64,000 nucleotides of DNA, taken from positions 372,001-436,000 of the forward strand of contig NZ_VFPB01000002.1 of NCBI RefSeq assembly GCF_006716465.1. Reading direction: 5' to 3'. Positions 8,622-17,789 of this stretch are shown here, piece by piece (the stretch's first letter is position 1; every line of letters starts with the position of its first letter). Origin of the DNA: Pseudoxanthomonas sp. 3HH-4 (GTDB taxonomy: Bacteria; Pseudomonadota; Gammaproteobacteria; Xanthomonadales; Xanthomonadaceae). The position numbers were made by a program, and so were the translations under genes. Below the pieces are notes generated by a model, which saw only the letters and a list, made by a program, of their open reading frames with translations, made no database searches and was not told the DNA's origin.

Positions 8622-9803
8622 TCAGGGTGCGGTGCCGGCTTCCGGCCGGGGGCTGGCGGACGTGTCGCCCGGCGCATCGGAAGCCGCCTCCACATCCGCC
8701 ATGCGGTCGAACTCCGACAGCGGACTGTCGGCCGGGCACTTCGCGTCGGGAAACTGGAAACGCTCACGCAGCGCCAGGCCGCAGGCCTGCATCTCGTCCA
8801 GGCCGGTGCCGGCGCTCTTGCACTCGCTGTCGAAGCTGCGCATGAAGGCATCGCGGCGCAGCACGAAATCCTCGCCGCAGCGTCGCATCAGCTGCAGGCG
8901 GTCCAAGTCGTCCTGGGCGGCATTGGTGCCATCCAGCCCGAACTCCTGCAACTCGTCCTTGTCGAGCAGGCGCAGCCGGCGGTTCGGCACCGTCATCATC
9001 AGGTCGGCCACGGTCACGGCCACGCCGTTGCGCGACAGGTAGTCCTTCACCCGGTCGTAGACGCCGCGAAGTTCTTCGTTCAACTCGCTGCGCGTGGTGG
9101 CGGTGGAACTCATGCGGATGATGCGGTGCACGCCCACCTTGCCGGAGATCATCCGGTTGTCGCCAGCGCCCAGCACGAACACGCACGCGCTATGGCAGGC
9201 AGAACCTTCGCGTACCCAGATCGTCCAGCCGCCGCCGCCGATGGCGTCGCCCGCCCTTATCGCGTCCTCCACTTGGCCACCGGCAGAATCCAGATCGAGG
9301 ATGCGCTTGTGGATGGCCATGCGCTCCGCAATGTCGGCCACCCGGGCAACCAGGTCGGTGAAATCCGCTGCGATCTTGCCTTGGTAGCGCAGGCGCAGCA
9401 CGCCGCCCTTCTGGCACGGCGACAACGCATCGACCACGCTGAAGAACGCCAACGACTCCAACAGCTCGCCGTCGCCTTCTTCGCTGTTGTAGTCGGCACG
9501 GCAACTGACCCAGGCCTTGCCCGACTCGACTTTCGCCAGCGGCCAGTCGGTAGGCAGACCTTCGCGGGGGCCACTCTCGGCAGGTGCGCCACGCACAGGC
9601 GACATTGGACCGGTGGACACCGCACCATCGCCACGTTCGGCTTGCTGCGAGGTTGTTTCAGGGGCGGGAGCCGCGTCGGTGGCCGGTGCCTGCGCCATCG
9701 CGTCGGGCGCGCCACCCTCCGGCTCGCCCGCACCACACCCAGCCAGCAGGAGGCTGGCGGCGAGCAGCATCAGCAGGGGAAGGTGCAGGTTGCGGGACAA
9801 CAT
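8622..9803 (-). CDS. Lipoprotein with ClpP/crotonase-like fold (COG3904-type)
   Basis: 393 residues. A lipoprotein signal (LLLAGC, Cys at 22) is followed by a low-complexity Ala/Pro/Glu linker and a domain from about 95 to 310. Its core segments LDLDSAGGQVEDAIRAGD and GSACHSACVFVLGAG resemble the oxyanion-hole and nucleophile regions of ClpP-fold periplasmic proteins. The serine before ACVF would be the candidate nucleophile. A Cys-containing tail follows. It is predicted to sit in the cell envelope. Substrate and even protease activity are unproven for this family. Confidence 0.75.
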   Translation of the reverse strand: MLSRNLHLPLLMLLAASLLLAGCGAGEPEGGAPDAMAQAPATDAAPAPETTSQQAERGDGAVSTGPMSPVRGAPAESGPREGLPTDWPLAKVESGKAWVSCRADYNSEEGDGELLESLAFFSVVDALSPCQKGGVLRLRYQGKIAADFTDLVARVADIAERMAIHKRILDLDSAGGQVEDAIRAGDAIGGGGWTIWVREGSACHSACVFVLGAGDNRMISGKVGVHRIIRMSSTATTRSELNEELRGVYDRVKDYLSRNGVAVTVADLMMTVPNRRLRLLDKDELQEFGLDGTNAAQDDLDRLQLMRRCGEDFVLRRDAFMRSFDSECKSAGTGLDEMQACGLALRERFQFPDAKCPADSPLSEFDRMADVEAASDAPGDTSASPRPEAGTAP

Positions 9804-9925
9804 CCGGTCGATCAGGGCACGACACCAGGTTCCGAAGGCGCTGGCATGGGTGAGGGTCCGTCTAGTCTAGTGTCAAACCCGCTGCGTGGTCCCACCGCGG
9901 GATGAACCCGCCTCCCGCCGAGACG

Positions 9926-10315
9926 TCACAGCAAGGCCCAGAGCAGCTGCAGCAGGCCCCACAGCGAGATGGCCCAGACGAGGGTGCGAAGATATGGGAC
10001 GCCCGCCGCATACAGCGGCACGTAGGCGAGACGGGCCCAGAAATAACACTGCGCGCCAAGCGCGGTACCGGCATCGCCCCGATCGAGCGCGACCACCGCC
10101 AGCGCGGCGGCGGCGAAGAACGGAAAGGTCTCCAGGAAATTGCGCAATCCCCGGTCCACCCGCGCAGCCACGCCCTCCAGCGGCGGCAACACGGCATCGC
10201 GTGCGCCGACATTCCACTTCAATCCACGCTGTCGGGTGGTCAATGCAGCGCCCAGCAGTACATGCGCCAATCCCAGTGCGATGGACCAGGCGAGCATCTT
10301 CAGTTCGATCGGCAT
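9926..10315 (-). CDS. MAPEG-family membrane protein
   Basis: 129 residues with four transmembrane helices. The stretch PIELKMLAWSIALGLAHVL, an Asn/Arg-containing loop (KWNVGARD), FLETFPFFAAAALAVV and ARLAYVPLYAAGVPYLRT match the MAPEG pattern (membrane-associated eicosanoid and glutathione metabolism proteins). Bacterial members are inner-membrane proteins of mostly unknown substrate. The ATG at 10315 gives the family-typical N-terminus; the open frame upstream has no membrane character. Confidence 0.85.
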   Translation of the reverse strand: MPIELKMLAWSIALGLAHVLLGAALTTRQRGLKWNVGARDAVLPPLEGVAARVDRGLRNFLETFPFFAAAALAVVALDRGDAGTALGAQCYFWARLAYVPLYAAGVPYLRTLVWAISLWGLLQLLWALL

Positions 10316-10347
10316 GGTGGGCGTCCTCGTGCAAGGTGACGCCCACT

Positions 10348-10740
10348 CTAGCGCAGCCCCGCGCGCCTGCACTCTCCCTTGTCGAGGGCAGGCAGGCGCG
10401 CGGAGGTGCCTTCCGGTTGCATCGATGACATGGTGCGCGCGGCCCCGGCGCAATCGACCACCAGCGAGACGCGGCGGTTGTCGCGGCCGGCCTCGGCACG
10501 ACGCTGGCCCAGACGATTGTTGTACGCGCTGGGACCGGGCGGATCGGCGAAGCCTTCAACGGTGATGGTCGCGTCGGAATGGCTTTCGCGGCTAATGCGG
10601 GCGGAGTCGTCCAGCAGCGGCTTGTCCCGGTCGCTCGGCACGGCGTCGTGGGCGGCGAACGCGTGAAAGCAGCATCTGCGCACGCCGGTGCAATCGGGGC
10701 GCGGACCGGGATGGGAACGTGGGCGCACCGCCACCATCAC
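10348..10740 (-). pseudogene. Remnant of an OmpA-family C-terminal domain
   Basis: The frame contains recognisable pieces of the OmpA-like peptidoglycan-binding domain: [40 protein letters not shown] and [10 protein letters not shown]. In an intact domain the NN-RL-RRA helix is separated from the NRRV strand by about 40 residues holding the GYGE-type strand. Here AEAGRD runs directly into NRRV, so that segment is deleted in frame. No signal peptide or barrel is present. It is probably a decayed gene fragment. Confidence 0.65.
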
Positions 10741-10755
10741 CCCGGATTACTTCCC

Positions 10756-11757
10756 ATGCCGGACACTCGCCACGACATCGACCTGCAACGTCGACAGCTG
10801 ATGCTGGCGGGTGCGGCGATCACCGGTGCCGCCTTCCTGCCGCTGGCCGCGTGCAGCCGCACCGACCCGCCCGCCTCCACCGCATCGCCGCTCCCTCCCC
10901 CTTCCCCCACCCTCGAGAGAACCGCCATGGGCCTGTTCACCACCAAAGACGACGTTCAGATCTACTTCAAGGATTGGGGTCCGAAAGACGGACCTGTCGT
11001 CACCCTCAGCCACGGCTGGCCGCTGAACGCGGACAGCTGGGAATCGCAGGCGTACCACCTGGCCGCGAACGGCTTCCGCGTGATCGCGCACGACCGGCGC
11101 GGGCATGGCCGTTCGAGCCAGCCGTGGGATGGCAACGACATGGACCACTACGCCGACGACCTCGCGCAGCTGATCGAACATCTGGACCTGAAGGACATCA
11201 CGATGTTCGGATTCTCCACAGGCGGCGGCGAAGTGGCGCGCTACATCGGCCGCCACGGCACGAAGCGGGTGAAGAAGGCCGGTCTGGTGTCCGCGGTGCC
11301 GCCGCTGATGGTGAAGACCGAGGCCAATCCCGGCGGCCTGCCCATCGACGTGTTCGACGGCATCCGCGCGGGCCTGCTGGCCAACCGTTCGCAGCTGTTC
11401 AAGGACATCCCCTCGGGCCCGTTCTTCGGCTACAACCGTCCCGGCGCGAAGCCTTCGCAAGGCGTCATCGACGCATGGTGGCTGCAGGGCATGATGGGTG
11501 GGCACAAGAACACGTACGACAGCATCAAGGCGTTCTCGGAAACCGATTTCACCGAAGACCTGAAGAAGTTCGACGTGCCCACCGTGATCATCCATGGCGA
11601 CGATGACCAGATCGTGCCCATCGATGCCGCCGCGCGCGCCTCGGCCCAGTTGGTGAAGGGCAGCCAGCTGATCGTCTACGCCGGGGCCCCCCACGGCATC
11701 ACCGATACGCACAAGGACAAGCTCAACGCCGACATGCTGGCGTTCGCCAAGAGCTGA
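10756..11757 (+). CDS. Alpha/beta hydrolase, non-heme haloperoxidase type, with Tat/lipoprotein-like signal
   Basis: 333 residues. The catalytic part (from about residue 58, [18 protein letters not shown]) is a cofactor-free haloperoxidase/esterase: nucleophile elbow FGFSTGGG, acid GDDDQIVP and histidine APHGITDTH form the triad. In front lies a signal with twin arginine ([20 protein letters not shown]) ending LAAC and a Pro-rich linker, suggesting export. The internal ATG at 10927 has its own GAGAGA ribosome-site-like sequence and is the usual family start, so a cytoplasmic form may also be made. Confidence 0.85.
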   Translation: MPDTRHDIDLQRRQLMLAGAAITGAAFLPLAACSRTDPPASTASPLPPPSPTLERTAMGLFTTKDDVQIYFKDWGPKDGPVVTLSHGWPLNADSWESQAYHLAANGFRVIAHDRRGHGRSSQPWDGNDMDHYADDLAQLIEHLDLKDITMFGFSTGGGEVARYIGRHGTKRVKKAGLVSAVPPLMVKTEANPGGLPIDVFDGIRAGLLANRSQLFKDIPSGPFFGYNRPGAKPSQGVIDAWWLQGMMGGHKNTYDSIKAFSETDFTEDLKKFDVPTVIIHGDDDQIVPIDAAARASAQLVKGSQLIVYAGAPHGITDTHKDKLNADMLAFAKS

Positions 11758-11775
11758 CGACCCCGGGCACCACCT

Positions 11776-11802
11776 GCGCGGCCCGCACAGCGCGGGCCGC
11801 GC
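11776..11802 (+). terminator. GC-rich hairpin after the haloperoxidase gene
   Basis: GCGCGGCCCGC (11776-11786) and its exact complement GCGGGCCGCGC (11792-11802) form an 11-bp stem with a five-base loop, 18 bases after the stop. No T-tract follows, so it may be a terminator or an mRNA 3'-end stabiliser. Confidence 0.6.
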
Positions 11803-11835
11803 ACCGGCAGCCGATCTGCCGGACCGGATCACCCA

Positions 11836-14800
11836 TTGCACTCTCCGTGCTTGCGGGTGGGCGGCGATTTGGGTATCACAGTGCGACGGGGTGTCGGCCC
11901 CCAGGGGACAGCATTGGCGATACAGCAGGACCTTTGGCGGCCCGTGCACTGGGCGCAACGCTTCGCGGCGGCGTTCGCGTGGCTGTTGGCCGCCACCTTC
12001 ACCCTGGTGAACATCGGCGGCGTGCACTTCGTCGACGACAGCGTGCCGGTGATCGGCGTGATGGTGGCCATCGCCACCTGGCGCAGCGAACAGAGGCCGG
12101 TACGGCTTGCGGTCGCCGGGCTGCTTGCGTTGTTGTTCCTGCTGCACCTGTGGCATTTCCACGCGCTCGGCACCTGCCTGGTTCTGGCAGCGACCGCGAT
12201 CATCGTGTGGACGCGCTTGTGGCGCGGTTTCTGGCCCGAGTTCGTCATGCGCGTGTTCGCTGCGGCGCTGCTGCTGCTCGCCGTGCAGCCGGTGCTGGGA
12301 GCACTGCAGCCCGGCGGCGAAGCCGAGATCGGCTGGTCGGTGGCGCTGTCGGCGCTCGCGATGTTCCTGCTGGTCTATACGCCATCGCTGCGCTCGGGCC
12401 GCACGCTCGACACAAGTACTGAACTGGTTGCCTTCGTGCTGGCGTTCGCGGCGCTCGCCCTGGTCGGCTGGCACGTTCCCGGCAGCCTGGTCGGCAAGAT
12501 GGGCGTGGCGTATCCGCCCATGCGGCCGATCTCCACACTCTGCGTGGCACTCGTGGCGCTGGCCCTGCTGCTGCGCCAGCGCGAACGGGAGCGGCTGGCG
12601 TGGATCCTGCTGGCCGTGGTCACCGTGCCGTTGCTGCTCACGCTGCTGCAGACGCTGGGCGGTATCGTCACCCCGGCGAATGGGCTCCTGCATCGGCTGG
12701 GCTGGCTGCCTCGCATCAGCACGCCACTGATCGGCGGATACACCGACTATGGCGTGCTGACCGCATGGCTGGCGGTCGCCCTGCTGCCGCAGCCATTGCA
12801 GCGCTGGGAAAGCCAGCGCTGGGGCATCACGCGCGGCCTGGGCATCGCGATGGCGTCGGTCGCCGGCATGGCGGCGCTGGGATTGCTCATCCAGTTGCCC
12901 TATCACCGCGAAGGCCTGTCGATCTACCAGGTGTCGCTGACCGCCTCGGTCCAACTGGTGGCGGTGGGGCTGGCGCTTGCCGTGGCGGGCGAAAACTCGC
13001 TGCGCCATCGCCTGCTCGGCATCATGCCGATGGCGGCGGCGTTGCTCCTCGGCGGCATGTACTGGCTCGCCGCGACGGCCGACCGCGATGCGATGGCACG
13101 CCGCGTGATGGAAATCCAGACCGCCAGTGCCACGCCTACCTTCCTGCGCGGCATGGAACTGCGGCGCGGTGCTTTGCGCCAGCTGTCCGCCGCGCTGGCC
13201 GCGGCAAGGCCCGACGCGGCCGAGGCCCTCTTCAATCAGCATGTCGACGACATGGTGCGCGCTTACGGCGCTTTCCGGGTCGTGCGCAGCGTAAGCGACG
13301 ACGGCACCGAACTGCGTTGGGTGCGGCCAGGCTTCGATGCCCCGGCGGCGCCCTCGCCCGCCGTGCCGGTGGCGGACGAAGGCCATCTGCAATCCGTCCC
13401 CGGCGGTTGGTGGCTGACCGTCGATGTCGCGGGACGGCGCACGCAGGCCTTCATCGCGCTGGACGACTTCGTCACGACGCTGAGCAAAGCGGTGCTGTCG
13501 GACCGCCCCGTCCGCGCCACGGCCGAGGGCATGACCACGGTGGAACAAGGCCAGCCCGTGGGGTCGCCCCTGTCGGTGCAGACGGTCGCGCTGCCGGGCC
13601 ATGACGTGCAACTGGAAATGTGGTCCCCGCCGGCACTCAGCTCATTCGTGCTGCCGCGCGCACTGGTCGTTGGCGGCCTGAGCAGCGGCCTGCTGATCGC
13701 GTTCGTCCTGTTCCTGCTGGAACTCTCGCGGCGGCGCTCGTCGGAGGCGGCGGAGACCGCGCGCTCGCTGCTGCTGGAAACCGAACGCCGCCTGGATGCG
13801 CAGCGGCGACTGAATGATGCCGCCGCGATGGACAGCGCCACCGGCCTGCCGCGCTTCTCGGCCCAGGCCAACCTCATCACCGAGCGGATCGCGACGCCAT
13901 CGGCGTCCGGCCATGGCCTGGCGATCATGGACCTGGACGGCTTCGGCATGGTGAACGATTCGTTCGGCCACGACGGCGGCGATGAAGTGCTGCGCCGCAT
14001 GGGCCAGCGCATCTCTGCGGCATGCGGCGAGGAGGGTTTCGTATACCGCTATGGCGGCGAAGGATTCCTGGCGCATTTCGCCAACATCGACATCGACCAG
14101 CTCACCCGCATCGCCGAAGACATCCGCCGCGCCGTGGGGCAGCCGATCGCGCTCTACTCCACGCATCCCTCATTCACCGTCACGGCCAGCATCGGCCTGG
14201 CCCATTCGCCCGAACACGGCGCGGACCTGCAGACCCTGCTGCGCAGCGCCGACGACGCACGCCATCTCGCCAAGCGCGCTGGCCGCAACCAGGTGCGGCT
14301 GCCTTCCGCCAGCACGCAGCAGGAGGCCAACGACCGCCTGAGCCGGGTGACCGCCCTGCGCGAAGCCGTCGCCCGCGGCCAGTTGCGTCTGGCGTACCAG
14401 CCGGTGGTGGCGGGCGACACGCTGCAGCTGACCGGATTCGAGGCACTCGCACGCTGGCGGCATCCCGTGTGGGGCGAAGTGCCGCCGTCGGTGTTCATCC
14501 CGTTGGCAGAGAGCGCGGGGTTGATGGAAGACATCGGCCATTTCGTGCTCGAGCAGGCCTGCCAGCAATTGGCGCGTTGGCGTGCGATGGGCCTGCGCAC
14601 GCTGGGCATGGCGGTGAACCTGTCGCCCAGCCAGCTCGGTCAGCCCACGCTGGCGCCGTGGATCGCCGAATGTCTGCAACGCCATGCGCTGCCCGCCAAC
14701 GCGCTGACGCTCGAACTCACCGAGAGCGTGCTGGTGGAGGACATGGGCGCGGCGCAGCAGATGCTGCAGTCCCTGCATGCGCTCGGCGTGCAGCTGGCGC

Positions 14801-15117
14801 TGGACGATTTCGGCACCGGCTATTCCAGCATGTCGTACCTGCAGCGCCTGCCGCTGGACATCATCAAGATCGACCGCAGTTTCGTGGACGGCATCGCCGC
14901 GGAAAGCACCGATCGTGCCATTGCGCGCACCATCCTCGTACTCGCCCACGAAATGGGCCTGCGCACCATCGCCGAAGGCGTCGAGACCGCCGAGCAGATG
15001 CACGCGCTGCAGCAGATGCGCTGCGACGAGATGCAGGGGTATTTCTTCGGCAGGCCGATGGAAGTCGAAGAGGCCACCGCGTTGGCGCGCGGCGAACTGC
15101 GCCAGGCGATGACGTGA
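11836..15117 (+). CDS. Large multi-TM GGDEF-EAL protein, probably c-di-GMP phosphodiesterase
   Basis: About 1093 residues. The first 400 hold roughly ten hydrophobic helices, then a periplasmic segment (about 415-590), another helix near 605-625, a GGDEF domain (about 665-820) and an EAL domain (about 840-1090). The GGDEF site reads GGEGF, which lacks the second acidic residue, so cyclase activity is doubtful. The EAL domain has FEALARWRHP, ELTES, LDDFGTGYSS, DIIKIDRSF and AEGVE, the full active set. Hence net c-di-GMP hydrolysis is likely. The start is uncertain: no ATG precedes the first helix, and TTG 11836 or later TTG/GTG codons are candidates. Confidence 0.85.
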   Translation: MHSPCLRVGGDLGITVRRGVGPQGTALAIQQDLWRPVHWAQRFAAAFAWLLAATFTLVNIGGVHFVDDSVPVIGVMVAIATWRSEQRPVRLAVAGLLALLFLLHLWHFHALGTCLVLAATAIIVWTRLWRGFWPEFVMRVFAAALLLLAVQPVLGALQPGGEAEIGWSVALSALAMFLLVYTPSLRSGRTLDTSTELVAFVLAFAALALVGWHVPGSLVGKMGVAYPPMRPISTLCVALVALALLLRQRERERLAWILLAVVTVPLLLTLLQTLGGIVTPANGLLHRLGWLPRISTPLIGGYTDYGVLTAWLAVALLPQPLQRWESQRWGITRGLGIAMASVAGMAALGLLIQLPYHREGLSIYQVSLTASVQLVAVGLALAVAGENSLRHRLLGIMPMAAALLLGGMYWLAATADRDAMARRVMEIQTASATPTFLRGMELRRGALRQLSAALAAARPDAAEALFNQHVDDMVRAYGAFRVVRSVSDDGTELRWVRPGFDAPAAPSPAVPVADEGHLQSVPGGWWLTVDVAGRRTQAFIALDDFVTTLSKAVLSDRPVRATAEGMTTVEQGQPVGSPLSVQTVALPGHDVQLEMWSPPALSSFVLPRALVVGGLSSGLLIAFVLFLLELSRRRSSEAAETARSLLLETERRLDAQRRLNDAAAMDSATGLPRFSAQANLITERIATPSASGHGLAIMDLDGFGMVNDSFGHDGGDEVLRRMGQRISAACGEEGFVYRYGGEGFLAHFANIDIDQLTRIAEDIRRAVGQPIALYSTHPSFTVTASIGLAHSPEHGADLQTLLRSADDARHLAKRAGRNQVRLPSASTQQEANDRLSRVTALREAVARGQLRLAYQPVVAGDTLQLTGFEALARWRHPVWGEVPPSVFIPLAESAGLMEDIGHFVLEQACQQLARWRAMGLRTLGMAVNLSPSQLGQPTLAPWIAECLQRHALPANALTLELTESVLVEDMGAAQQMLQSLHALGVQLALDDFGTGYSSMSYLQRLPLDIIKIDRSFVDGIAAESTDRAIARTILVLAHEMGLRTIAEGVETAEQMHALQQMRCDEMQGYFFGRPMEVEEATALARGELRQAMT

Positions 15118-15135
15118 CTCCTCCTCCGCGCAGGC

Positions 15136-16026
15136 CTACCCCTCGCGCAATTGCGCCATGAACGCACGTCCCGCCGGCCCCGGCGGCGAGTCCTTGCGCC
15201 ACACCGCGCGCATCGGCATCTGCGCGTAACGTGGATCGGCGTCGGCGATGCGCAGGCGTTTCAGGCGACCGGCTGCGAGATCTTCTTCGACGATGTGCAG
15301 CGGCATGTGGCCCCAGCCCAGCCCCGCACGCAGGAAAGCATGCTTGGCGCCGAGATCGGCGAGTCGCCAGGTCAACGGCGACTGCACCGCGAAGTCGCGG
15401 CCTGCCGTCAACGGCGTGCGATCGGTGAGCACCAGTTGTACGTGCTTCGCTGCGGTCTTCACCGGCACGGTGCCTCGCAACGCGGCCATCGCGTGCGTGG
15501 GCGCGGAGACGGTCACGAAGGGCACCGAGAGCAGCGGCTCCGCCACCACCTCGTCCGGCAATTCCGGCAGCGAGCCCACCACACCGATCCGGCAGGTGCC
15601 GTCCAGCACCGGCTGGATCACGCCGCCCAGCACTTCCACGTACAGGCGCAATGGCGTGTGCGGGAACGTGGTTCCGCTGTAGGCGGCAGCGCGCGTCAAC
15701 GCCTCCATCGGGAACATCACGTCCACTGCCACCGAGAGTTCGGGTTCCAGTCCTTCGGCCACGCTGCGGGCGCGCGCCTTGAAGGTGTCCATGTGCTCGG
15801 CGACCGCACGCGCCTCGAGCAGCAGCAGGCGGCCGGCTTCGGTCAGCTGCGGGTAGCGTGCGCTGCGATCGAACAGGGTGACGCCGAGCTGCAGTTCGAG
15901 GTTGGCCAGCGTCTGGCTGACCACCGACTGGGCACGCCGCAGCTTGCGCCCAGCGGCGGAAAAGCTGCCCTGTTCGGCGGCGGCGATGAACGTGCGGAGC
16001 TGGTCGAGCGTGACAGCGTCGAGCAT
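15136..16026 (-). CDS. LysR-family transcriptional regulator
   Basis: 296 residues. The winged-helix domain is at 1-62 (LDQLRTFIAAAEQGSFSAAG, then a classic LysR turn-helix) and the effector-binding domain fills 90-290. It is divergent from the DoxX gene across a 115-bp gap, the usual layout for a LysR regulator and its target. The ATG at 16026 puts the helix-turn-helix at the expected position; the longer upstream frame would run into the DoxX gene. The inducer is unknown. Confidence 0.9.
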   Translation of the reverse strand: MLDAVTLDQLRTFIAAAEQGSFSAAGRKLRRAQSVVSQTLANLELQLGVTLFDRSARYPQLTEAGRLLLLEARAVAEHMDTFKARARSVAEGLEPELSVAVDVMFPMEALTRAAAYSGTTFPHTPLRLYVEVLGGVIQPVLDGTCRIGVVGSLPELPDEVVAEPLLSVPFVTVSAPTHAMAALRGTVPVKTAAKHVQLVLTDRTPLTAGRDFAVQSPLTWRLADLGAKHAFLRAGLGWGHMPLHIVEEDLAAGRLKRLRIADADPRYAQMPMRAVWRKDSPPGPAGRAFMAQLREG

Positions 16027-16141
16027 GTATCGCTCCAGACGATAGATATCATCGAAATATATAGGCTTCCGGGATGCATCGCCACGGCCTAACCTGCGCT
16101 CCGTACCCGCTGCACCCACCACCACATTCCAGGAGTCCACC

Positions 16142-16555
16142 ATGTCCACCGTTACCGTCACCCCGACCACCACCCGTGCTCCCGCCCTGCATGGCGCCGC
16201 CGACCTTGTCGGCCGCAGCCTGCTCGCCTCCCTCTTCATCATCTCCGGCCTCGGCAAGCTCGCCGCCTACGCCGGCACCGCCGGCTACATGGAGTCCGTC
16301 GGCGTCCCCGGCGGGCTGCTGCCGCTGGTCATCGCGCTCGAAGTGCTGGGCGGCCTGGCCATCGTCGCCGGCTACAAGACCCGCATCGTCGCCAGCCTGC
16401 TGGCGGTGTTCTCGATCGCCAGCGCCGTGCTGTTCCACAGCAACCTGGGCGACCAGGTCCAGCAGATCATGTTCCTGAAGAACTTCGCCCTGGCCGGCGG
16501 CTTCATCACCCTGGCGGCCCGCGGCGCCGGCGGCTGGAGCATCGACAACCGCTGA
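16142..16555 (+). CDS. DoxX-family membrane protein
   Basis: 137 residues with four transmembrane helices and the DoxX hallmarks GRSLLASLFIISGLGKL near the start and ALEVLGGLAIVAGYKTR in the middle. DoxX proteins are inner-membrane proteins linked to thiol or oxidative stress and quinone-related redox, without an agreed activity. A clean AGGAG lies just upstream of the ATG. The divergent LysR gene and the AT-rich patch at 16041-16065 between them suggest LysR control. Confidence 0.88.
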   Translation: MSTVTVTPTTTRAPALHGAADLVGRSLLASLFIISGLGKLAAYAGTAGYMESVGVPGGLLPLVIALEVLGGLAIVAGYKTRIVASLLAVFSIASAVLFHSNLGDQVQQIMFLKNFALAGGFITLAARGAGGWSIDNR

Positions 16556-16580
16556 AGCGCCATCGCCTCATGCACGACCT

Positions 16581-16606
16581 GGAACGCCGGCACATGCCGG
16601 CGTTCC
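16581..16606 (+). terminator. Hairpin after doxX-like gene
   Basis: GGAACGCCGGC (16581-16591) pairs exactly with GCCGGCGTTCC (16596-16606) around ACAT, 25 bases after the stop. It has no clear T-run. Confidence 0.6.
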
Positions 16607-16693
16607 GCGTTTCCGGACCTTGCCCGCACGTCCGTACAAGCGTCCGCAGGAACGGCATGCCAGCGTGCGGTCTGCCCCTTCGTGGAGCCATGT

Positions 16694-17779
16694 ATGCGCG
16701 CTCGCCCCCTGCTCGCCTTCGGTCTCGCCGTCCTGTCGATCGCGAGTCCTTCCGTCGCGGCGGACTCCGGTCGCCTGCCGGTTACGCCCTTCGCCACGCT
16801 GCCGCCCGATGTGCGGCACCCGGAGAGCCTGGATGTCGATCCGGCGACCGGCGAGGTCTACGTGGGCACCTTCGACGCGCGCGTGCCGGAGTCCACACGC
16901 GACAACCAGGTGCTGCGCTTCGCCGCCGATGGCCGGCTGCTGGCGCAGCGCCGTTTCGGACCCACGCCGCTCACTGGCGTGGCATTCCACGACAACCACA
17001 TCTACGTGCTTAACTTCGGCGCATCGAAACTGCAACGGCTGCCGGCACGATTCGATGCGGACAGCCCCATCGAGGATGTCGCCACCTTCACGACCTTGTC
17101 TCCCGCAGCGCCACCCAGCCGGCGCATCGACAATCCCGACGGCAGCCAGGACACGATCACGTTCGGGTCGCAGGGGTTCCCGGCGATCAACGGCATGGTG
17201 TTCGACCGCGCCGGCACGCTGTACGTGTCCGATTCATTCCAGGGCGCGATCTACCGCATCGCGAACGCAGCCGCCTGCCGTCCGTGCACGGTGGAGGTGT
17301 TCGCGCGCGACCCGCTGCTGGGGACCACCGGCGCGTTGCCGTTCGGCGCGAACGGCATGGCGTTCAACGCCGACGAGTCCGTCCTCTACATCAACAACGC
17401 CGGCGACGGCCGCGTGCTGCGCAAGCGGATGCCGGGCGGCGCGATCGGGGTGCACGCCGATGGCGTCTATGGCGCCGATGGACTGCTGTTCCATGCGGGG
17501 CTGCTGTGGGTATCGGCCAACCAGATCGACACCCTCGTCGCCATCGACGAGCACGGCCGCGTCCGTCATCGCGCCGGCGATTTCCTCGGCGTTGACGCAC
17601 AGGGCGCACCGCGCGCCCTGCTGTTTCCCGCGGCGAGCGCCGTGCAGGGCCGTCGCATGATCGTGGCCAACCTGGCCCTGCCGCTCAGCGCCGCCACCGG
17701 CGATGAATGGGAAGAGGACGTCACCCGCTGGAACCTCATGCAGTTCGATCTTCCCGATCCGCCTCCGCCTGCCCACTGA
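16694..17779 (+). CDS. Secreted six-bladed beta-propeller (SMP-30/gluconolactonase-like)
   Basis: 361 residues. The signal peptide (about 1-24) is LLAFGLAVLSIASPSVAA. The rest shows repeated propeller strands such as HPESLDVDPATGEVYVGTFD, TGVAFHDNHIYVLNF, NGMVFDRAGTLYVSDSF, NGMAFNADESVLYINN and DGLLFHAGLLWVSANQ, the spacing of SMP-30/NHL folds. It is probably periplasmic, either a lactonase or a binding protein. The ATG at 16694 is chosen over the GTG at 16682 because GGAG at 16684-16687 fits it. It precedes two membrane/metabolic genes closely (10 and 16 bp gaps). Confidence 0.8.
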   Translation: MRARPLLAFGLAVLSIASPSVAADSGRLPVTPFATLPPDVRHPESLDVDPATGEVYVGTFDARVPESTRDNQVLRFAADGRLLAQRRFGPTPLTGVAFHDNHIYVLNFGASKLQRLPARFDADSPIEDVATFTTLSPAAPPSRRIDNPDGSQDTITFGSQGFPAINGMVFDRAGTLYVSDSFQGAIYRIANAAACRPCTVEVFARDPLLGTTGALPFGANGMAFNADESVLYINNAGDGRVLRKRMPGGAIGVHADGVYGADGLLFHAGLLWVSANQIDTLVAIDEHGRVRHRAGDFLGVDAQGAPRALLFPAASAVQGRRMIVANLALPLSAATGDEWEEDVTRWNLMQFDLPDPPPPAH

Positions 17780-17789
17780 GGAACATCCC

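Noticed and set aside
10747..13611. 954-codon minus-strand frame
   Set aside because: Covers the antisense of the haloperoxidase and the large GGDEF-EAL gene; composition is typical antisense (Gln/Arg/His-rich) with no family.
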